NCBI GenBank assembly: GCA_903821255.1 | Contig: CAIJKT010000855.1 | Span: forward strand, 1-12,793 | Reading direction: 5' to 3' | Length of the DNA stretch: 12,793 nucleotides | Origin: an uncultured Lentisphaeria bacterium | GTDB lineage: Bacteria > Verrucomicrobiota > Lentisphaeria > Victivallales > Victivallaceae | Shown: positions 7,957 through 12,793 of the stretch, piece after piece | How the letters are laid out: each line of letters opens with the position of its first letter | Position numbering within the stretch: the stretch's first letter is position 1 | The notes under the pieces: generated by a model | Told to the model about the DNA's origin: nothing | The model's input: only the letters and a program-made list of their open reading frames with translations | The model's database searches: none | Made by a program: the position numbers and the translations under genes

Positions 7957-9770
7957 CAATTACTTTTTATGTTATCTTTTGAATTTTGTTGAATGCTTTC
8001 TGCGGACTTGATTTTAGCTTCAAGGTCGCGTCGCAGGGAATCAATAGAACTGACAGCAGGGCTGATGCTGTCAGACTGTTGCTGGTTGCGCAGATTCATC
8101 GCGCCGGGTTGGCGGCCAGCGGTTGGGCGACCTATCGGTTGTCGCATGGTCTCCAAGCCGGTTCTCTGGCTGAACATTAGGTTGCGCAACATCATTTCTT
8201 CGCTGGAACCTAGTTTGGTGGAGTCCAGATATTTAAGCAGCATTTTCATGCCGTCAAGGTCGTTATTCTTACAGAGATAGCCCAGAGCTGCCGGATATGC
8301 CGGGGACTTACGCAGCATTTCGTTCTTCCCTGCGTCTGACAGGAAGGCTTTGGTCGCCGCGATATAAGCAGGATCGTTGTTGCGCCAGATCATAGAGAAC
8401 AGCATCATACGGATGTTGAAATCCTGTTTCGGGTCGGACTCTTTCAAAAATTTAGCGATAGTCTCTTTTCCGGCTTTATTGTCTTTTGCCGTCAGGACTG
8501 GAATGAATAACATAAACAGTTTTTTGTCGTTCGGATCGAAAAACTTCATGGCTTTGGCGACATATTCCGGATTACCGGCTAAAGCAAAAGAGTTTGCCAA
8601 GGCGATTTCCCGCTTGACAGGGTCATCGAGATATTGCAGCATTCTAGCGGTAAAGGCTGCTTTATCATGACGCATGTACAGTCCGCCGACCATGGCGGAA
8701 AGCTGTTTATCCTCCAGTGCCTCCAGAAACAGCGGTGCATTCGGATCAAAATTTTTACTGCCAAGCTGGTTGAGCAGTCCGTTCTTGAGCATCAGGTCAT
8801 CACTTGATGCCAGATAGACTTTATGCCACGACTCCAGTTCTGGTGCATTAAGTTTCCGGTTGAATTCGCCGGACATGGCGATTTTTCTCAGTGCCGCATA
8901 ATGAAGACTCTTGCATTTCGCGTCCAGCAGCAGGTTCTTCAGAAATTCGTTTTCTTTCTCCGGGGTAAGCTGTTTATACTGTATCAGTATTTCGGTAAAG
9001 ATTTTATCACTGTCAGCGGGAAGTGCCGGAACTTCATATCCCATGCCGAATGCTTCAAGGTTATTGCCAACTTTCGCCAGCGGCAGCAGATGCCGTCCCG
9101 GTTTTAGTTGATGACCGGCCCATTTCGGCAGCTTGACCGCTTCGCCGGTAATTGGTTCGCCTGAGAGCAGAGTTTTAACTGAACTGGCAATGGCTGTGGT
9201 ACCAGACTGCGGGGAACCGGTTGTCACGGAGGACAACCCTCCATTTTGGGCACCGGCTTCAACGGCCTTATTCTCTACGGTAATAACGCCGACGGCATCG
9301 GACAACCGCACGGCATCCCAGAAAGAGCGAGTCTGCTGTTTTGACGGAGCCGCTTTCGCCTTGGGTGCGGCTTCCTGTTGCTGCTGAATCTGCGCAATGC
9401 ATTTGTCTTTCAGAGTGTAGACAGTTTGCTGACTGGCATAAACATCCTTGCCGTTGACTTTAAGCGTGGCAGCCGCTGTCAGCACCACTGTATCCTTTTC
9501 CGCTTTCTCGCCGGAATAAACGACTGTCAGCTCCGGCTTTTGATGTGCTTTGCGGTATTGGTGGAACAGTTCCTTGCACTGTTCAAGCATTGGCTTTGAC
9601 ACCAGCGGCTCCAGCGCTTTAGCGTCCATTGCCGAATAGGCGGAGGCAAACTTTTCCAGCAGGACTTTGCCTTCAGGTTCCGCCGGTTTGTCGGCGGCAT
9701 TGGCAAACATGGTTATCGCGCCGATGGTTACGGCGCACAGCAATTTTTTCACAGCAGTCAGTCTTGGCAT
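7956..9770 (-). CDS. Exported NTF2-like/helical-repeat protein of unknown function
   Basis: I do not recognise this 604-residue protein. Residues 1-25 form a clear Sec signal peptide (KK at 8-9, hydrophobic core, cleavage after ANA). Residues about 34-127 have the rhythm of an NTF2/SnoaL-like domain: a first helix (LLEKFASAYSAMDAKALEPLV), then alternating strands ending in VYTLKDKCIAQI. This fold is inferred by eye. A Gln/Ala-rich linker (128-148) and a Gly/Ser/Thr-rich stretch (172-200) follow. Residues about 253-530 look wholly helical, like HEAT or TPR-type repeats. The tail (540-604) is Arg/Pro/Gln-rich with a short charged helix (575-592). No catalytic motif is seen. ATG 9770 has only a weak AGAG (9778-9781) and sits 26 bases after the beta-helix gene, so it may depend on translation from upstream. 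Its stop lies 14 bases before the RHS start. The position suggests an exported partner or chaperone for its neighbours (inference). Confidence 0.85.
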   Translation of the reverse strand: MPRLTAVKKLLCAVTIGAITMFANAADKPAEPEGKVLLEKFASAYSAMDAKALEPLVSKPMLEQCKELFHQYRKAHQKPELTVVYSGEKAEKDTVVLTAAATLKVNGKDVYASQQTVYTLKDKCIAQIQQQQEAAPKAKAAPSKQQTRSFWDAVRLSDAVGVITVENKAVEAGAQNGGLSSVTTGSPQSGTTAIASSVKTLLSGEPITGEAVKLPKWAGHQLKPGRHLLPLAKVGNNLEAFGMGYEVPALPADSDKIFTEILIQYKQLTPEKENEFLKNLLLDAKCKSLHYAALRKIAMSGEFNRKLNAPELESWHKVYLASSDDLMLKNGLLNQLGSKNFDPNAPLFLEALEDKQLSAMVGGLYMRHDKAAFTARMLQYLDDPVKREIALANSFALAGNPEYVAKAMKFFDPNDKKLFMLFIPVLTAKDNKAGKETIAKFLKESDPKQDFNIRMMLFSMIWRNNDPAYIAATKAFLSDAGKNEMLRKSPAYPAALGYLCKNNDLDGMKMLLKYLDSTKLGSSEEMMLRNLMFSQRTGLETMRQPIGRPTAGRQPGAMNLRNQQQSDSISPAVSSIDSLRRDLEAKIKSAESIQQNSKDNIKSN

Positions 9771-9796
9771 TTTTAATCTCTGTCGGTAATATTAGG

Positions 9797-12625
9797 TTAA
9801 TTAATCGGGGTGAATACGCGGAGATGGAAAGTGTCACTGGTGTCAGGCACTTCCGTCTTGGCCGGATTACGTCCGGTCGCCACTTCCAGCACGTCCGGCC
9901 TTCCGTCGTGATCGGAGTCGGTCAGCGGACTGGGTGCTCTGGTCGGGGCTTGGTTGTTGTAGAATTTCTGCAAATTAGTGACCCCGTTTTCATCGGTGAG
10001 CAAAGCATCGCTTGGGTCATTCGGGTCAAGCCCGTTGGCTATCTCCCAGCCATCCGGCAAACCGTCCCCGTCTGTGTCTTTAAACTCATAGCAGCCCATA
10101 TCCACGCCAAGCCCGACCGGGCGTTCGATGTTGTCCAGGTCAAAGGCCGGGGCTCCGGTTGCCAGTCCAGCGTCAATACAGGGAGAAGTCACTTTCAGAT
10201 AGCCGCCCAGGGTTATCAGCGGGTCAAGCGTGATATTGCCGCTGCCGAACTGATTAAGGTTCGCCGGAGAGTCGTTGTTATTGGCGACCAGTGCGCCCTG
10301 AGCCAATATGCTTCCCTGTACAATGCAGTTCTGGAGGGTTGTAGAGCTATTGGGACTGAAGCGTAAAATGAAATCCGCAAAGGGTTCAGTTCTGGCAAAA
10401 GTCACATTCATGAAATTAGTTACAGTATTGTTATCGGCATGAAGATCGCTGCAATATACGCCGGTGTTATCCAGAAACAGGCAGTTCGTAAAGGTAAACG
10501 GATTGGATTCGTCATTGTAAATCATTACCGCTCCCGCGCTGCCATCACTCTGATTATGCATGAATTTGCTTTTGCTGAAGTTCACATTGCCGCAGCCGAA
10601 ATAAAAGACGATTGCGCCGCCGTCATCATCGGTTGCGCTGTTGTTGCTGAACTCGCAGTTGCTGAAACTCATTGCGTAGCTGCGGTATGCGAGTATTGCC
10701 CCGCCCCACTCCGAAGAATTGTTCACAAAACGGCTGTCGCTTATATCCATCGCCGCGTACTCGGCCAGTATTGCCCCGCTGTCGTATTCAGCGTTGTTAT
10801 TTTCAAACACGCAGTTTTTAACGGTCAAAGTCGAGGAATCCATCAGTATTGCGCCGCCTTCGTCCGCATAGCCGTTGCGGATGGTAAGCCCTTCAACCCC
10901 GGCGTGGCTGTACAAATCCAGGAACCGTCCGTCCTCTTCCAGGTCAATGATGGTTGCCGCCGGGCCGTTGGTGCCGCACAGCCGGATGTCGAACCCGCTG
11001 AAATTCAGGTTTTTATTCGAGCTTCCGGTGTAGGTTCCGTCAGCTATCATGATTACATTGTTATAACCGGCATTTTCAGCCAGCGGAATAGCCGCGCTGA
11101 TGGTCTTCTTGGCGGTGGTCAACGTCAACCCGCTGCCGCTGTCATCGGTCTGGATGTTGTCAACATAAACGACTTTAAACGGCAGGCGGGGGTTATAGCC
11201 AGCAGCTACTTTCACCCCGTCGGCATAGCTGTCACCGGCAGTGGATGCCACGGCGGGATTGCAGTTGTAATAGAATTTCTGAAGGTTGGTGAGGTCATTC
11301 CCGGAGGCTGTAACACTGGCATCGCTCGCGTCATTCGGATTGAGCCCGTTGGCAGCCTCCCATGCATCCGGTATCGTGTCATTATCGGTGTCCTTGAACT
11401 CATAACAGCCGATATCCACGCCGTTGCCGACCGGACGCGCAGTACCGTCCAAATCATCCGCCGGGGCTCCGGTTGATAAGCCCGTATTGAGGCAGGGGGA
11501 AGCTGCCTTCGGATACCCGCCCCAGGTCAGTTGCGGATCAAGCCTGATATTGTTGCTGCCTTTGGAGCTGAGATCGTTCTGAGTACAGTTGTTATTGGCG
11601 ACCAGTGTACCCTGATACAATATTTCGCCCTGTACAATACAGTTCTGGAGTGTTACGGAACTATCCGGGCTGAAGCGGCAACTGTAATTGCCGGAGTGTT
11701 TAGTACCGGCAACCGTCACGTTCTTCATATTAACCACAGTACTGCAATCAGCATAAAACTCATAGTATCCATCGGCCTTGTTGTCCAGAAACAGGCAGTT
11801 CGTCACGTTTACCGCATTGCCGCTGTTGAAATTGCAGGCGAATACTGCACCGGCATTGTCGGAGGCCTGGTTGCAGGTGAATTTGCACCGGGTGATTTCC
11901 ACCGTGCCTTCGCAGTCGTATATTGAAATCGCGCCGCCTTTATTATTGGTCTTGTTTCTGCTGAACTCGCAGTCCCGGACAATACTGCCTTCACCCTGAT
12001 ACAGCGAAATACCTCTTGAAGCATTGCTGGTGAAACGGCAGTTGGTGATTTCGGTAATTCCGGTATCAACCGATACCGCGCTGCCGGAGACTGTATTCTC
12101 GAATACGCAGTTTTTGATTTTCAACCCCGCGCCGGAACTCAGATAGACAGCTCCGCCGCTATATCCGGAGCCGTTGCGCACGGTGAACCCGTCCAGCAGC
12201 GCATCCAGGGTTTCGCCGTTATGCAAAGAGAGGAAACGCCCGTCGCTCTCCAAATCAATGATTGTTGAAGATGCGCCGCTGAGTGAACGGATTTTAATAT
12301 TGTAACCGCCGAAGGAAAGGCCTTTATTGTTCCCGCCGGTATAGGTTCCAGCCGTTACCAGGATTACATTTTCCTGATTCGCAACCTTGGAGATCGTGAC
12401 AGCCGCGCTGATGGTTTTTTTAGCGGTGGCTGATGTCAGGCCGTCGCCGCTGTCGTCCTGGCGGCTGCCGTCAACATAGACAAACCGGGTGAAGAGATTC
12501 GGATTGTAACCGGCGGCGGTTTCCTGTTCGTCGCTGAGACCGTCATTATCGGTGTCAGTGGCATATACCTGAAACGAAAGCCCCAGGAATCCCAGTAGAA
12601 AAAAAGGCAGAAATATCTTTTTCAT
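9797..12625 (-). CDS. Secreted beta-helix protein with two choice-of-anchor Q modules
   Basis: A 942-residue exported, probably surface-associated protein of unknown ligand. Residues 1-22 are a Sec signal peptide (KK, hydrophobic stretch, cleavage after VYA). A perfect calcium loop follows at 24-35 (DTDNDGLSDEQE, D-x-D-x-DG-x-x-D-x-x-E). The rest is two diverged copies of one unit, about 49-454 and 486-891. Each holds a YVD...AKKTISAA start, parallel beta-helix coils with NCxF-x-x-N and GGAI/AGAV motifs, a choice-of-anchor Q ending (SPC...RPVG.GVD.GCYEF) and a DTD-type calcium loop (412-423, 850-861). A last loop lies at 903-914. No C-terminal autotransporter barrel, PEP-CTERM, LPXTG or transmembrane anchor is visible, so the attachment mode is unknown. 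The GGAI/FxxN pattern recalls chlamydial Pmp repeats. ATG 12625 is chosen because AGGAG lies 10 bases upstream; an in-frame GTG at 12649 would spoil the signal peptide. First gene of the likely operon. Family call is confident, function is not. Confidence 0.9.
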   Translation of the reverse strand: MKKIFLPFFLLGFLGLSFQVYATDTDNDGLSDEQETAAGYNPNLFTRFVYVDGSRQDDSGDGLTSATAKKTISAAVTISKVANQENVILVTAGTYTGGNNKGLSFGGYNIKIRSLSGASSTIIDLESDGRFLSLHNGETLDALLDGFTVRNGSGYSGGAVYLSSGAGLKIKNCVFENTVSGSAVSVDTGITEITNCRFTSNASRGISLYQGEGSIVRDCEFSRNKTNNKGGAISIYDCEGTVEITRCKFTCNQASDNAGAVFACNFNSGNAVNVTNCLFLDNKADGYYEFYADCSTVVNMKNVTVAGTKHSGNYSCRFSPDSSVTLQNCIVQGEILYQGTLVANNNCTQNDLSSKGSNNIRLDPQLTWGGYPKAASPCLNTGLSTGAPADDLDGTARPVGNGVDIGCYEFKDTDNDTIPDAWEAANGLNPNDASDASVTASGNDLTNLQKFYYNCNPAVASTAGDSYADGVKVAAGYNPRLPFKVVYVDNIQTDDSGSGLTLTTAKKTISAAIPLAENAGYNNVIMIADGTYTGSSNKNLNFSGFDIRLCGTNGPAATIIDLEEDGRFLDLYSHAGVEGLTIRNGYADEGGAILMDSSTLTVKNCVFENNNAEYDSGAILAEYAAMDISDSRFVNNSSEWGGAILAYRSYAMSFSNCEFSNNSATDDDGGAIVFYFGCGNVNFSKSKFMHNQSDGSAGAVMIYNDESNPFTFTNCLFLDNTGVYCSDLHADNNTVTNFMNVTFARTEPFADFILRFSPNSSTTLQNCIVQGSILAQGALVANNNDSPANLNQFGSGNITLDPLITLGGYLKVTSPCIDAGLATGAPAFDLDNIERPVGLGVDMGCYEFKDTDGDGLPDGWEIANGLDPNDPSDALLTDENGVTNLQKFYNNQAPTRAPSPLTDSDHDGRPDVLEVATGRNPAKTEVPDTSDTFHLRVFTPIN
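9953..11170 (-). repeat. Tandem duplication, second copy in the beta-helix gene
   Basis: Encodes residues 486-891 and is collinear with the first copy. The calcium loop that should introduce it (about 462-474, GDSYADGVKV) has lost most of its acidic ligands, whereas the loops at 24, 412, 850 and 903 keep all or most of theirs. Confidence 0.8.
11264..12481 (-). repeat. Tandem duplication, first copy in the beta-helix gene
   Basis: Encodes residues 49-454. It pairs with 9953-11170 at an offset of 1311-1314 bases. Matching landmarks include the DNA for the AKKTISAA segment (12401 and 11090) and for the CYEF segment (11398 and 10084). The copies are diverged but collinear, so the duplication is old. 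Confidence 0.8.
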
Positions 12626-12635
12626 TGTGTGACAG

Positions 12636-12640
12636 CTCCT
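12636..12640 (-). promoter_or_regulatory. Shine-Dalgarno of the beta-helix gene
   Basis: AGGAG on the minus strand, 10 bases before ATG 12625. It decides the start against the in-frame GTG at 12649, which lies upstream of this site. Confidence 0.75.
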
Positions 12641-12685
12641 CTTCAACACTATTTTGACCTCAAAAATTCATAAATTACGGCTTTA

Positions 12686-12713
12686 AAGTTACCAGAATAA
12701 TGAAAGATTGCAA
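12686..12713 (-). promoter_or_regulatory. Possible sigma70-type promoter for the operon
   Basis: On the minus strand, TTGCAA (12713-12708) is followed after 16 bases by TAACTT (12691-12686) with a TG one base upstream, giving an extended -10 shape. A second AT-rich candidate, TATAAA at 12743-12738, lies further upstream without a good -35. A further TTGCAA lies at 12737-12732. The leader between 12650 and 12793 holds no gene. The promoter is a guess from consensus likeness only. Confidence 0.3.
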
Positions 12714-12793
12714 ACGGTAAAATCAACAATCTTGCAATTTATATATGAGAATCGGCAGCAACAAAGAATCAGAAAATTCTTCGCACTGATTCA

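Noticed and set aside
10439..11476. Long plus-strand open frame of 345 codons, with others at 9629-10366 and 11531-11926
   Set aside because: They lie antisense to the repetitive beta-helix gene, have no Shine-Dalgarno or recognisable domain, and their Ala/Val-rich sequence follows from the codons of the opposite strand.
12766..12792. Inverted repeat GAATCAG/CTGATTC at the right edge as a terminator
   Set aside because: Only 7 pairs with 3 G-C, a 13-base loop and no proper T run on the minus strand (TTTGTT); too weak to call, though it could end a gene beyond the edge.

Overview
The window is one densely packed block of genes on the minus strand, read from right to left. It fits a bacterium of the PVC group, most likely Lentisphaerae/Victivallales or a close relative. 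This placement is inferred from protein style, not from a marker gene. The signs are a giant secreted RHS protein with a Cys-Cys-Gly-Pro motif, an insert resembling the Ig-like domain common in PVC RHS proteins, a core ending in the DPxGExGGxNLY style, and a beta-helix protein with choice-of-anchor Q modules and DTDGDGLPDGWE-type calcium loops. There are no tRNAs, rRNAs, transposases, integrases or CRISPR repeats, and no plus-strand gene that I believe.

Layout in transcription order. (1) 12650-12793 is a short AT-rich leader with a possible promoter. (2) 12625-9797 encodes a 942-residue exported right-handed beta-helix protein, built as a tandem duplication of about 437 residues. (3) 9770-7956 encodes a 604-residue exported protein of unknown function, with an NTF2-like N-terminus and helical repeats. 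(4) 7941-1153 encodes a 2262-residue RHS/YD-repeat protein with an export signal that could also be a lipoprotein signal. It has a full RHS core and a variable C-terminal tip of 218 residues. (5) 1127-381 encodes a 248-residue lipoprotein. (6) 353-69 is a 94-residue ORF without a convincing start. (7) From 69 off the left edge runs the start of a second lipoprotein, whose ATG overlaps the stop of ORF 6. The gaps between the first four genes are 26, 14 and 25 bases, so they look like one operon.

Working model (inference): this is a cell-surface polymorphic toxin locus. The RHS protein would be the toxin carrier, its tip the effector, and the lipoprotein immediately downstream the candidate immunity protein. 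The 94-residue ORF plus the second lipoprotein could be a leftover or alternative tip/immunity pair. The tip matches no toxin I can name with certainty. It has a His-Gly and a Gly-Cys-Tyr-Ala-Gly motif, each after a hydrophobic strand, as in caspase-fold (CHAT/C14-like) peptidases, followed by a short lysozyme-like TIGxGH stretch that lacks the catalytic glutamate. Base composition supports a mosaic: the RHS core is GC-richer than the tip and the lipoprotein gene. The beta-helix and 604-residue proteins may be surface partners of the RHS protein, but only their operon position supports this.
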